Positions 36,131 through 44,893 are shown, counted from the stretch's first letter. The stretch: DNA of 64,000 nucleotides from Planktosalinus sp963975935 (GCA_963975935.1 CAXBIQ010000008.1:97587-161586), one strand, 5' to 3'. Notes: a model not told the origin generated them from the sequence alone. Numbers and translations are program-made.

Positions 36131-36600
36131 ATAAAATTGCTTTCATATCATATGCTCTTAGGGATAGCGAGCAGTTTGTTCTTACTCTACTTTCAAATTT
36201 ATTGAGAGAAGAAGGTTTCTCTATCGATTCGAGTTATGCTGATTACAATTATTTAGTTCATAGGTCTACATACAATAGTATTCTAAAAGCATCTCTTTTT
36301 ATAGGATTGATAACCCAATATGGCAATAGAAATCAAAATGTCTTTAACGAATGGAGAATTGCATTGGATAATAATATTCCAAGCCTTTTACTTGTAGAGG
36401 ATTCTGTAAAAGTTAAAAGTGAGTTATTACATCATCCAAATGTAATTAGATTTAATCGCCATTACCCAAATCAACAAATTGAACAGATTAAAGCAAATAT
36501 CAAAAACTATAAAAGCAACTCTGAAAACAATAGTGCTTTGGGGTGGATTTTAGGTGGAATAGCAGCATTAGCAATTATTAAACTATTATCAGATGAATAA
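36127..36600 (+). CDS. TIR-like domain protein with C-terminal membrane helix
   Basis: 157 residues. The N-terminal 115 residues follow the TIR pattern: strand A KIAFISYALRDSEQF, LREEGFSIDSSY, LKASLFIGLITQYG, NVFNEWRIAL with a candidate catalytic Glu near residue 75, and PSLLLVED. The last 20 residues hold one hydrophobic helix (LGWILGGIAALAIIKLL). A TIR NADase or signalling domain tied to a membrane helix is an effector design seen in bacterial immunity. The 4-base overlap with the Mrr-like gene suggests a stoichiometric complex. The TIR call is by pattern and needs structural support. Confidence 0.65.
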   Translation: MNKIAFISYALRDSEQFVLTLLSNLLREEGFSIDSSYADYNYLVHRSTYNSILKASLFIGLITQYGNRNQNVFNEWRIALDNNIPSLLLVEDSVKVKSELLHHPNVIRFNRHYPNQQIEQIKANIKNYKSNSENNSALGWILGGIAALAIIKLLSDE

Positions 36601-36668
36601 AGTTGCATATTTACCCGGTCACTTCAAAGAGTTTTACATATTTAAATTTTAAAAATCTTAATACATAG

Positions 36669-37265
36669 ATGATAATTGCGACTGACTCAAAACACCATTG
36701 GAATTATTTTCTTTCTCTCGAAGATGATTTAGCTAAAGTGGCTAGATACATTGAATTTACAGAACATAATCTTCCTACTTATTCTATTGAATTGGCTCGG
36801 ATATTGCTATCAGCGTCATCAGAAGTTGATGTATTACTCAAGCAACTTTGCTTTTTTATAGAAAAGAGAACAAAAGCTAGTAATATTAATCATTATCAAA
36901 AGATAATCGGAGAATATATTTCAGATTTTAGCAATGAATCAGTATTTATCCATCGTTATGGCTTTGATTTTGTACCTTGGAAAGCTTGGAATGAAGGTGA
37001 AAACCCTACGTGGTGGAAGAGCCATAACCAAGTAAAACATCATCGTCACGAGTTTTTTCAAGAAGCTACTCTTGAAAATGCCATTAAGGCAATGGGAGGT
37101 TTATATGTGGCAGTAGGATATTTTTATCTATATAAATTTAAGGAAGAATACCGAAAAAAAACAATGAGCATTGATATGAATAAGACTTGCGAGTTATTAA
37201 AGCCATCACCGACCCTATTTCAATTTAGGAACGAATATCATCGCCATCCTAGTTATCTTTACTAA
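36669..37265 (+). CDS. unknown protein, possibly HEPN-like
   Basis: 198 residues, mainly helical. N-terminal helices (YFLSLEDDLAKVARYIEFT, LARILLSASSEVDVLLKQL) are followed by a basic, aromatic segment NPTWWKSHNQVKHHRHEFF and a helix ATLENAIKAMGGLYVAVGY. The NxVKHxR type of segment before a final helix is reminiscent of HEPN-fold proteins, but the Rx4-6H motif is not unambiguous. It is co-oriented with the three preceding genes, 68 bases downstream, and would be the last gene of the cargo group. Confidence 0.6.
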   Translation: MIIATDSKHHWNYFLSLEDDLAKVARYIEFTEHNLPTYSIELARILLSASSEVDVLLKQLCFFIEKRTKASNINHYQKIIGEYISDFSNESVFIHRYGFDFVPWKAWNEGENPTWWKSHNQVKHHRHEFFQEATLENAIKAMGGLYVAVGYFYLYKFKEEYRKKTMSIDMNKTCELLKPSPTLFQFRNEYHRHPSYLY

Positions 37266-37617
37266 AAATCAAATTGACAGGTAACTTATAATCACATCTT
37301 AATAATTCAATTCAAGTGATAAGTGATACAGGCAAATTCATCTATATGAAAATAATATTCATCATCATCCTTTTTGGACTATCCAATAACCATTAAGCAA
37401 TTGATTATTGAAAAAAAATAATCGTGAGTCTAAAAAAGAATTTTTCAATTTATTCTCTTAGAGTTTTTTAAAAATGGGAAGGCTACAATTTTGTTTTTTC
37501 AGCTACCAACACCAAATATACACAACTTTATTATTTACAGAGCCTTATATAAATAAAATCAAGACGATTTAAAACAAAAAACGCCCATCGACAGACAAGC
37601 GTTTTCAACATATTCAA
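37266..37617. other. intergenic region with a leftward terminator
   Basis: 352 bases between two converging units. It contains a 16-codon frame (37347-37397, MKIIFIIILFGLSNNH) that looks like the start of a lost signal peptide. A hairpin AAAACGC (37578-37584)/GCGTTTT (37599-37605), followed on the minus strand by a T-rich run, is the likely terminator of the leftward mobile-element operon. Nothing else is recognisable. Confidence 0.6.
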
Positions 37618-38049
37618 TTATTTCAACCAGATCTCTCCGGCTTTTTCAAACCCACACCAACGGTGGTTTTCGTCATATCCCCTTGAGGCCAGTTCAAAAC
37701 GGATGAACTTTTCAAGAGGGATTTTCGCGTGAAGCAGGTAGCGGAGGATTTCCCCGTCTGTGGTGGAAAATATCCCGATGATGGACTCCCAATGAGGAAG
37801 TGCTTCATTGTCCATCCATATATGCCGTATGGTGGTATACGACATATCCGAATGGTTGTTTGGCACACTATCCAAAAACGATGTTTCCATTTCCTGTGCA
37901 GTTGCTTCCTCGCACACAGCCCAATTATTCTCAGGGCCATGGATGACCCCAAAGACAATCCTTGCGATGCGGTATTTAAAATTGAGCCACATCGCATGGT
38001 CGATTGCCTTTTGCTGACTGTCAAACAAGTCCAAATAACTATTCTTCAT
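37618..38049 (-). CDS. hypothetical protein of the mobile element
   Basis: 143 residues from the ATG at 38049 (MKNSYLDLFDSQQKAIDHAMW). It is soluble with mixed secondary structure, many aromatics and a C-terminal GYDENHRWCGFEKAG. The family is not recognised. The frame opens 13 codons upstream, but that part overlaps the preceding gene; with the chosen start the two genes are separated by one base. It is the last gene of the leftward operon. Confidence 0.65.
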   Translation of the reverse strand: MKNSYLDLFDSQQKAIDHAMWLNFKYRIARIVFGVIHGPENNWAVCEEATAQEMETSFLDSVPNNHSDMSYTTIRHIWMDNEALPHWESIIGIFSTTDGEILRYLLHAKIPLEKFIRFELASRGYDENHRWCGFEKAGEIWLK

Positions 38050-38050
38050 A

Positions 38051-38554
38051 TCATTTGGATTTGGGTGTATCCTTTTTGGTTTCCACAACCCGACCGTTCA
38101 GAGAGATAATATCATCCCTTGAGGACTTTGGGTCTTTGCCTTTTTTACGAAGTAAACGTTGCGTATTGAACAGCGAACGACATTTTATGTTGAACTCCGT
38201 ATAATTAAACGCATCCTCCTTTTTCTTGAAGGTCTTTACATACGCATTATACAGTTCCTCATTCGTCAACTGCTTGTCTTTGGCTTTCATAATAATATCC
38301 ATTACCAAAGTAGCTACAGGATTGAGGCCTTTATCTGATTCCGAAAAATCAAAACCAAGTTCTTCAATTCGTTTGCGCTGTTCATCATCTGCATACTTCA
38401 ACAATACAGTAATATCACGTCTATAATCTTTAAGACGATCCATTACACTTCGCTTGTTTTCTTTAGCAGTTTCAATCTGTGCTTCTGTTTCTTCCAGAAG
38501 GCTTTGGTCTGTTTTGATGTTTTCTATTAAAACATCTACAATAGTTGCATTCAT
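38051..38554 (-). CDS. hypothetical protein with coiled-coil start
   Basis: 167 residues. The first 70 are a heptad-rich helix (LLEETEAQIETAKENKRSVMDRL is within residues 19-41) followed by a helix-turn-helix-like region (TNEELYNAYVKTFKKKEDAFNYTEFN) and a basic tail ending KKDTPKSK. A DNA-binding or assembly role is possible but not shown. It lies between two other small genes of the mobile-element operon. Confidence 0.65.
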   Translation of the reverse strand: MNATIVDVLIENIKTDQSLLEETEAQIETAKENKRSVMDRLKDYRRDITVLLKYADDEQRKRIEELGFDFSESDKGLNPVATLVMDIIMKAKDKQLTNEELYNAYVKTFKKKEDAFNYTEFNIKCRSLFNTQRLLRKKGKDPKSSRDDIISLNGRVVETKKDTPKSK

Positions 38555-38584
38555 AATATTTAGTTTTAAAATTAATATTTAGTT

Positions 38585-39190
38585 TTAAGTTATTGACCAA
38601 AGGCTATGTACCACAAGATCCCCTCGGGTAAATTTTCCTTCAGCTAGAATGTTGTTGATTTCCGCTTCTGCCTCTTCGTTAGTGTCAAAAAAGTAAGAGG
38701 GTTTGGTGGTGACCGCATATTTATCTTCATCTTTTACATCAGAAGTAAAAATGGCAAATACACGCTTGGTCTTTCCATGTTTAAACAGGAGGGAATAGTA
38801 GTTGCTGACATCGTAATCATCCCACTGTTCAACAGGTTTATCCCTCAGATAGTGAATACTAATTGGCATCTTTTCAAATAACTCAATGACTTCGTCTTGG
38901 GTCAATTTTGGTACTGCACTAATATTATTTTTCCATTGTTCAATGACATAGACCAGTATATTAGCGTCATCATTTACCAGTTCCAATAACTCGGCATCGG
39001 TCTTTTCAGTAAGCATGTTTTTATCGTAATTACTATAGAGCCACAGTACCATGTCCATAAGTTCTGTTCTTGAGAAGAAATTCAAAAATTCAGGGTTGAT
39101 TTGATTCTCATCATGACTTTCCAAATTAGCCATACAGGCTTCCAAAAAGTAGAGGATTCGTTTCCGTTCTTTAATGGTCATGGTCTTCAT
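38585..39190 (-). CDS. hypothetical protein of the mobile element
   Basis: About 201 residues from the ATG at 39190 (MKTMTIKERKRILYFLE); an ATG three codons later is equally possible. It is acidic and mostly helical in the first half, with a beta-rich second half (KRVFAIFTSDVKDEDKYAVTTKPSYFF). The family is not recognised. The start overlaps the stop of the 73-residue gene upstream, so the two are coupled. Confidence 0.65.
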   Translation of the reverse strand: MKTMTIKERKRILYFLEACMANLESHDENQINPEFLNFFSRTELMDMVLWLYSNYDKNMLTEKTDAELLELVNDDANILVYVIEQWKNNISAVPKLTQDEVIELFEKMPISIHYLRDKPVEQWDDYDVSNYYSLLFKHGKTKRVFAIFTSDVKDEDKYAVTTKPSYFFDTNEEAEAEINNILAEGKFTRGDLVVHSLWSIT

Positions 39191-39392
39191 CTTTAGGTTC
39201 GCAATGATTTTTGATCGTAGCCAAAAGGTGGTTATAATCACCACTCTTTGCTTCTTTTAGTACTGAATCAATTTCATCCTGAGACCAGCCTTCTTTTCTA
39301 GCTTGTCTTCCAAAAACACCCATAATCATAAAGGCATTTCCATTTACGCCAACCAAATCGAGGTTAACGGTTTTTTCAATTACTCGTTTCAT
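39171..39392 (-). CDS. small hypothetical protein common in mobile elements
   Basis: The 73-residue protein has VNLDLVGVNGNAFMIMGVFGRQARKEGWSQ-type text (residues 9-38), a helical middle and a His/Asp-rich tail (EPKDEDHDH). I recall similar 70-residue proteins in Bacteroidota phages and integrative elements, without a known function. It overlaps the next gene by about 20 bases. Confidence 0.65.
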   Translation of the reverse strand: MKRVIEKTVNLDLVGVNGNAFMIMGVFGRQARKEGWSQDEIDSVLKEAKSGDYNHLLATIKNHCEPKDEDHDH

Positions 39393-39439
39393 TTTTCTTT
39401 GTTTTAGGCACCATAGTGGTGAAGATTAATAATTCAGTT

Positions 39440-40234
39440 TTATACTAATGGGAAATTTGCAGTAAGCACTTCTACTTTCTTACTTCCTCTTGATTTACCT
39501 GCTACTCCTTTTCTTGCGGTCAGTGGTTTTGAGAATTCTTTGGTGTACCATCCAAATTCTTTGGTGTAGAGTTCGAGAAGCTCGGACGGATAAGAACTCA
39601 ATAAAAATTTGCCTTTAATTTGAGTTAAGGTTTTTAAGAGTTCAATAAATTCATCTCTCGAATAACCATCATAATGTCCCTGATTTGTATTGATATACGG
39701 TGGATCAACATAATGAAAAGCATCACCAGTGTTGTATAGTTCAAGAATCCTACAGGCATCTGAATGCTCAATTTGGGCACTCGCCAATCGTTTAATGATT
39801 GAACCATCAAATTGTAGTTTTTTATTCTCAAAGGCTTTAACCCGTTTACCATATTTATCAAAACCCCAAGAACCAATCCTGCATCCAAAACCCATATTCG
39901 TTCCCACATAAAATGCCCAAGCCCGCTGTAGTTTATCAAACAAGTGGGGCATTCTATAAATACTCCAAGCAACTGAATAGGTAGCCCTTGAAAAGAGGGT
40001 AGCTTCTATTTTTGCCTTCAAATTTTCAAAATCGGTTTTACAAACTTCATAGAAGTTTATCACCATGGCATTGGTGTCATTAATGATTTCTGATTCAGAT
40101 TTTTCTTTGGCAAAGAAGACAGCACCACCACCAAAAAATGCTTCGGTGTAGATTTTGTGTTCAGGAATATTTGGGAGGATATGATTAAGCATTTTTTGCT
40201 TTCCTCCGTAGTAACTTATGGGGGTCTTGAGCAT
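39440..40234 (-). CDS. DNA adenine methylase, D12 class
   Basis: The 264-residue N6-adenine methyltransferase of the Dam/D12 group has the N-terminal ISYYGGKQKML, the SAM-binding EAFFGGGAVFF and the catalytic DPPY in FHYVDPPYINTNQG. No partner restriction enzyme is adjacent in the operon, so it is an orphan methylase, probably protecting or regulating the mobile element. It ends 48 bases before the gene downstream and starts 13 bases after the RadC-like gene. Confidence 0.94.
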   Translation of the reverse strand: MLKTPISYYGGKQKMLNHILPNIPEHKIYTEAFFGGGAVFFAKEKSESEIINDTNAMVINFYEVCKTDFENLKAKIEATLFSRATYSVAWSIYRMPHLFDKLQRAWAFYVGTNMGFGCRIGSWGFDKYGKRVKAFENKKLQFDGSIIKRLASAQIEHSDACRILELYNTGDAFHYVDPPYINTNQGHYDGYSRDEFIELLKTLTQIKGKFLLSSYPSELLELYTKEFGWYTKEFSKPLTARKGVAGKSRGSKKVEVLTANFPLV

Positions 40235-40246
40235 AATGGTTTTGTC

Positions 40247-40723
40247 TCACATCCATTTGTTGTCCGCAAAGGATGTGAAGGCTTCTGAGGTAATAATTAA
40301 ATGGTCGAGCAAGATGACATCGATGATATTGAGTATATCTTTGATCTTTGCAGTCATTTTATGATCGCAAACAGACGGATTTAGTTTTCCACTTGGGTGG
40401 TTATGGGCAACAACGACACTGGCTGCATTGGTCAGGAGTGCCAACTGGCACACTTCTTTGGTATTTACGGTAACGCCTTTGGTACAGCCAGCACCTATCT
40501 CACTGATACCAATCACTTGGTTTGCATTGGTGAGCAGGATAACCCAGAAGAATTCCTTATGGTCGATACGATTAATGTCAATAAAATCCCTCAAGATAGT
40601 ATTGGCAGTTTCGGAGGAATCGATCTTCCTCCCGGTATCGAAGAGTGGTCGCTTATAATGGATCTGTACTTCGTGGCAGGCGCTTATTGCAAGTGCCTCT
40701 TTTTTTTCTTTTGTCTGTTTCAT
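40247..40723 (-). CDS. RadC-like JAB/JAMM domain protein
   Basis: The 158-residue protein has a complete JAMM metal motif H-x-H-x7-S-x2-D (HNHPSGKLNPSVCD) near residue 105 and the preceding VTVNTKEVCQLALLTNAASVVV. The family (formerly DNA repair protein RadC) is very common on Bacteroidota integrative elements and prophages; its biochemical role there is unknown. The N-terminal helix-hairpin-helix of full-length RadC is absent. Confidence 0.93.
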   Translation of the reverse strand: MKQTKEKKEALAISACHEVQIHYKRPLFDTGRKIDSSETANTILRDFIDINRIDHKEFFWVILLTNANQVIGISEIGAGCTKGVTVNTKEVCQLALLTNAASVVVAHNHPSGKLNPSVCDHKMTAKIKDILNIIDVILLDHLIITSEAFTSFADNKWM

Positions 40724-40804
40724 AGCTATTTAGTTTAAGGTTCTGTTTACGATGTATGTTTAAGAAATACATCAGTAAGGTTTAGCTGTATTATTACCGA
40801 AAAC

Positions 40805-40829
40805 AAAAAAGGCTGTAGTTTAGCCTTTT
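40805..40829 (-). terminator. terminator after the TraG/HerA-like gene
   Basis: AAAAGGCT (40807-40814) and AGCCTTTT (40822-40829) form a perfect stem with a 7-base loop. A T run follows on the minus strand, directly after the stop of the ATPase gene. Confidence 0.8.
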
Positions 40830-40831
40830 GG

Positions 40832-42019
40832 TTATTTTAACCAATCTTTAGTAATGGTTTTGGCAGAGAAGGGTTTAGAAGGTTTTCCATCAATCAAAAG
40901 TTTGAGATAGATATGAAAGTTCTCAAGTTGGATAAAATCATTTGCTGTTATGATAGGGTAGAATTCTTGAGCCATATATTTAGCGTCCATATATGAAATC
41001 CTGAAACAAATAATCGTTCCAATATTACCCAAAACAGCTTCTTTGATTTTTACCGGCAATTGATTTAGGTATTGATGAGCGACAATAAATCCTACTTTGA
41101 ATTTTCTAAGTTCAGAAAACATATTGACCAGAGATAAGGTTGTGAAGTTGTGAAATTCATCAAGATAGATAAAGAAAGGTTTTCGCTCTTCTTCTTGAAT
41201 AGTCGAGCGATGAAATCCAGCAGCTGAAAGGGAATTCAATAGCAAGGAACCCAGGAGGTGTGATGCATCAGTACCTAGGGTTCCTTTTGAAAGATTCACT
41301 AAAAAAATCTTTTCGTTATCAATGATTGATTGAATGGACAATTGTTTTGGGTTATCTACTAAAATCTTTTTTATCATTGGAATAGCAAGAAAGCCACCAA
41401 TTTTGTTTAGTACCGGAAGCACATCAGCTTTTGAATATTTTGAAAATTGATGTGTCCAAAACTGCCTCACCTCATTGGCAACAATATTCTTTTGACATTG
41501 TTGGCGATAGGGTTCGTCAATGAGTATTCGGTTAATATCTGAAAAAGTCGCTTTAGGTTGGTCGAGCAAGGTTAAAATCACATTCCGGAGTATATGTTCC
41601 AATTTAATTCCCCAAGCTTGCTGTCCCCATAATTTTTGAAAGGTTTCTATAATATGCGATGCAATCAAATGGCGATGCTGATAAGATACTCTTCGGAGCG
41701 GATTGTAACCCCATTCAATATTGATATTTGAAGTATCAAGATAGACAAGATCCTTCTTTCTCAATACAGGCAATGAATCAAAAACCTTCTTTACAAGGTC
41801 TCCATTAGTATCAAAAAGGCACACACCTCGTTGGTTTATGATGTCCTGGTGGATAAGGGTTTCTAAAACATTCGTTTTTCCAGTTCCTGTTTTACCCAAT
41901 AAATACATTCCAACCAAACGGTCGTGTTGATAAATGCCAAAAACATCTTTTTGGTTTCTATAATCCGTTTGAGCAAAATATGAAATATAGGGATGGAATA
42001 TGCGAGTCATATCCACCAT
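40832..42019 (-). CDS. TraG/VirD4- or HerA-like ATPase
   Basis: The 395-residue P-loop ATPase has Walker A GKTGTGKTN at residues 42-49, a Walker-B-type FFIYLDEFHNF near 270 and a late sensor region (FIVAHQYLNQLP, GNIGTIICFRIS). It matches the type IV secretion coupling-protein/DUF87 group that moves or docks DNA for transfer. The N-terminal membrane helices of VirD4 are absent. No relaxase or mating-pore gene is visible, so the element may be mobilised by another system. Confidence 0.88.
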   Translation of the reverse strand: MVDMTRIFHPYISYFAQTDYRNQKDVFGIYQHDRLVGMYLLGKTGTGKTNVLETLIHQDIINQRGVCLFDTNGDLVKKVFDSLPVLRKKDLVYLDTSNINIEWGYNPLRRVSYQHRHLIASHIIETFQKLWGQQAWGIKLEHILRNVILTLLDQPKATFSDINRILIDEPYRQQCQKNIVANEVRQFWTHQFSKYSKADVLPVLNKIGGFLAIPMIKKILVDNPKQLSIQSIIDNEKIFLVNLSKGTLGTDASHLLGSLLLNSLSAAGFHRSTIQEEERKPFFIYLDEFHNFTTLSLVNMFSELRKFKVGFIVAHQYLNQLPVKIKEAVLGNIGTIICFRISYMDAKYMAQEFYPIITANDFIQLENFHIYLKLLIDGKPSKPFSAKTITKDWLK

Positions 42020-42077
42020 AATAATTTAGTGTTCTTAATTTGGGAGTAATGCTAATTGGTGATTACAACATTGGTCA

Positions 42078-43832
42078 TTAATACCAATTGCTTCTTAAAC
42101 CCTTATGAGATAATAATTGTGTTCGAACATTGTCCAATAGTTCCAGCATAATTGGACAACTAGTCTTAAAAAGAGCTTTAGAACCTTTAAAATCAACAGG
42201 TTTTTCAGGTTCGAACTGCGGATATTTGATTTTTAACTGTTTTAGCGTTTCTATGAAGTGATTTAGCCAATTATCGTTGGAAATACTAAGGTTTTCTTCG
42301 TTCCAAATTAGGTTCGAACTCATTTCGTTCAATAAGTCTCTTTTATCCTCTAAGCTTCCATTTTCAAAAATATAGACACACTCTTTACCTAAATTTAAAT
42401 ATTGCTCTATAACAGAAACCCAATCAGCGGATTCAGTGTTTACATGTAAATCATTAATCCTAGTATCAATTTTTTTAGTTTCAGTAACATAACTATCCTC
42501 TTCTAGATGCCCTTTAGAATATACAGATAGTAATCTTTGCTTTTGTTCTTTCAGTCCTTTTAACTCTTGTTCATATAACTCAACTTCTTGAATTTTATGA
42601 TTAATTATTACATCATTCATTTCCTTGAGATGTTTTTTTGCCCAATTACATAAAAATGGATGTACAAATAGATCATTTTTAAAATAATTAAGGATATGTT
42701 CATTTATCTTATTTTCTTCAATACATTTTGCTTCTGTATTTCTGTCTTTTCTTCGCTTAATGTTGTAATAATATGTGTAATTTAAGTATTTTGGATGTTT
42801 CATTTCATCTATTAAAATATCACATTTTGGACATCTGTTTTTATTGCGATATGAGAACTTATGTTTACAGTCACAAATTAGTTGAAATTTTAAATCAGCC
42901 CCGATGAATTCTCCTTTGGGACTTTTTATAAATCCTTGATAAAGGGTTGTGTGTTTTTGTAGTTTAGGATGTAAACGACTTCTCAGGATATAAAGGATTT
43001 TTATATGTTCATTTTTCGTAATTATCCTAGGTATATCTTGATGCAATTCCCGTTTAGTAGTTTGTTTTCCATCCTTGTTTAGTGAGTAAAAAAAACCTGC
43101 ATAAATGGGATTTTTTAATATATGCTCAACAAGTGAACGACCAACTAATTTACCACCAATTCGTTTATTTTTTGGTGTTGTCAGAGTTAGTATATTTCTT
43201 GCATAGTTAGTAATAGAGCTAATAGAATCATCGCCTTTTAAAAAACGTTTAAATAACAAACGTAATTTTTCAAACCTATCAAGATCAACATACCAATCTC
43301 TACTTCCTTTTTCCTTAGTCTTGTCATTTAAAAAACCTATTGGAGCTTTACCGTTTGGATAACCTTTTTTATACCGCTTTTCAAGACCGCTTTTGACAAA
43401 GATACTTTTATCATCAGAATCTTTTTTAGACATTGTAAATTCTATCTGCAGCATCATTTTATCAGTAGGGGTATTTAAATAAATCCTTGATGGTGTTCTA
43501 ATATGATTTAATTTTCCTAAGTCCATTAAATGAATGATAATTCCTGCATCAATTGGATTTCTAGACAAACGGTTAGCATGCCAACAAAGCCAGGCATTTA
43601 TTTCTCCTTTCTCTGTAAGCTTTATAAGTTTACCAAACCCTTCTCGTCCTATTGAAAAAGCTGATTTAGACTCTTCAATGGGTTTGTCGTATAGCGTTAG
43701 TAGATCCTTTTCTTTTACCTCTAAAAGCTCATCAATTTGACGTTCGATGGATTGAATTTGTTTGTCTTCAGACTCAGATGATTTTCTTGCATAAGCACCA
43801 TATATATAGTTTTGTGTTTCATTTGGCAACAT
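42078..43832 (-). CDS. large serine recombinase
   Basis: About 584 residues. The N-terminal resolvase domain has YARKSSESEDKQ (nucleophile Ser near residue 18) and the Arg-containing ANRLSRNPIDAG. The recombinase domain follows (KKGYPNGKAPIGF, VEHILKNPIYAGFFY). A zinc-ribbon is formed by CDCKHKF and NRCPKCD. A long coiled coil (residues about 400-450) precedes the C-terminus. This is the layout of phage/ICE-type integrases that recombine att sites. I chose the ATG at 43832 (MLPNETQNYIYG) because homologous domains begin there. It is the likely integrase of the mobile element. Confidence 0.93.
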   Translation of the reverse strand: MLPNETQNYIYGAYARKSSESEDKQIQSIERQIDELLEVKEKDLLTLYDKPIEESKSAFSIGREGFGKLIKLTEKGEINAWLCWHANRLSRNPIDAGIIIHLMDLGKLNHIRTPSRIYLNTPTDKMMLQIEFTMSKKDSDDKSIFVKSGLEKRYKKGYPNGKAPIGFLNDKTKEKGSRDWYVDLDRFEKLRLLFKRFLKGDDSISSITNYARNILTLTTPKNKRIGGKLVGRSLVEHILKNPIYAGFFYSLNKDGKQTTKRELHQDIPRIITKNEHIKILYILRSRLHPKLQKHTTLYQGFIKSPKGEFIGADLKFQLICDCKHKFSYRNKNRCPKCDILIDEMKHPKYLNYTYYYNIKRRKDRNTEAKCIEENKINEHILNYFKNDLFVHPFLCNWAKKHLKEMNDVIINHKIQEVELYEQELKGLKEQKQRLLSVYSKGHLEEDSYVTETKKIDTRINDLHVNTESADWVSVIEQYLNLGKECVYIFENGSLEDKRDLLNEMSSNLIWNEENLSISNDNWLNHFIETLKQLKIKYPQFEPEKPVDFKGSKALFKTSCPIMLELLDNVRTQLLSHKGLRSNWY

Positions 43833-43866
43833 GTTTTTTATGATATTAATTCGATTACGTATTACA

Positions 43867-43974
43867 AAAGGAGCAGTAACTTTAAACAACCTTGGTCGCC
43901 AAACACAAAGCCTGTTACTGCCCCTTTTCTACTCATAATGCATTATGAATGCTGTTTTATACTTTGTGTTTGGC
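43867..43974. repeat. cluster of inverted repeats upstream of the serine recombinase
   Basis: Three palindromic arrangements overlap here: AAAGGAGCAGTAAC (43867-43880) with GTTACTGCCCCTTT (43914-43927, one mismatch); GCCAAACACAAAG (43898-43910) with its exact complement (43962-43974); and the 14-base perfect palindrome CATAATGCATTATG (43934-43947). The block lies just before the recombinase start, where serine integrases often keep their attachment or control site. Confidence 0.7.
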
Positions 43975-43997
43975 ATTATTTAGTATATAACAGTATT

Positions 43998-44210
43998 TTA
44001 ACTTTTGGAAGTTATTTTTCTATCATTTAGCTTTTTTAGTTTAATTTTTGAGGAAAGGGTTACGACCTTTAAAACAAAACTTCCTAAACGATGTAATTCC
44101 TCAGATTTAAACTCTTTTGTAGAGATTCCAATTTCTTGATATAAAGCCTCTTTTAGCTTTCCTATGGCTTTATCTGATAATTTAATATGTTTTGGGAGGG
44201 GTTCAAGCAT
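43998..44210 (-). CDS. small basic hypothetical protein
   Basis: 70 residues, ending KKLNDRKITSKS. It has a helical body (LSDKAIGKLKEALYQEIG) and no signal peptide. It precedes the recombinase in the same orientation, separated by the inverted-repeat block. The shape would suit a small DNA-binding directionality factor, but no motif proves it. Confidence 0.5.
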   Translation of the reverse strand: MLEPLPKHIKLSDKAIGKLKEALYQEIGISTKEFKSEELHRLGSFVLKVVTLSSKIKLKKLNDRKITSKS

Positions 44211-44319
44211 AGTACAACCATAAGCGAATATTAAAATTCCAGTAGTTCAGCCATTTGGTATAAAAAAACCCAATAGGCATAACTTTCCAGTTTACCGTAT
44301 CTCACAGATACTCTTAAGT

Positions 44320-44841
44320 ATGTATTATCATCATTCAACGCAGGTGCCCAATGAAATATTTGACCAGTACTTACCTTATGTAAATCAAGCACAATTAAAG
44401 GTGCTCTTAGTGGTAATTAGGCAGACCCTGGGATGGATAGATCCAAAAACCAAGCAACGGAAACGCAAAGATTGGATTAGTATTTCGTTCTTTTCCAAAA
44501 GAACGCGATTAACCTCTAAATCTGTATCTATGGCGATTTCTGAATTGATATATAAAGAGTTGATTGTTGCTTTAGATTCTAACGAGAGGGAATTACGACA
44601 CCCAAAAGACAGACGAGGAAAGAAACGTATTTATTACGCATATGCACCCTATTTTCGAAGCTTAAAGAAGCAAACATTGGTAGATAAGTTAGCAAACATA
44701 TTTACTTTTCCACCATATACAAAACAAACACCTACAAAAGAAAACACAACAGCAATAAAAAATACTATTCAAAGACAAACTGATTCAGAGCGACATCAAG
44801 ATATTTTAAAGAAACAAAATAACAACCCCAATTTATATTAG
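44320..44841 (+). CDS. replication-protein-O-like winged-helix protein
   Basis: 173 residues. The N-terminal 105 residues have the phage replication protein O / replisome-organiser pattern: TQVPNEIFDQYLPYVNQAQLKV (residues 6-27), RQTLGWIDPKTKQRKRKDWISISFFSKRT and SVSMAISELIYKELIVALD. The C-terminus is polar and low complexity (QTPTKENTTAIKN). In related elements such proteins bind the origin and recruit the host helicase loader. Two strong hairpins lie in the 156 bases after it. Confidence 0.8.
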   Translation: MYYHHSTQVPNEIFDQYLPYVNQAQLKVLLVVIRQTLGWIDPKTKQRKRKDWISISFFSKRTRLTSKSVSMAISELIYKELIVALDSNERELRHPKDRRGKKRIYYAYAPYFRSLKKQTLVDKLANIFTFPPYTKQTPTKENTTAIKNTIQRQTDSERHQDILKKQNNNPNLY

Positions 44842-44893
44842 ACGAACAGTCTTATCCACAAGTTAATAAACATATTTTAGGCGAAAGCGAAAT

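Noticed and set aside
37623..38109. Overlapping open frames in three frames around 37.6-38.1 kb
   Set aside because: Only the frame starting at 38049 fits the leftward operon by spacing and direction; the others are shadows.
43998..44210. Excisionase (recombination directionality factor) call for the 70-residue protein
   Set aside because: Position and size fit, but there is no recognisable motif.
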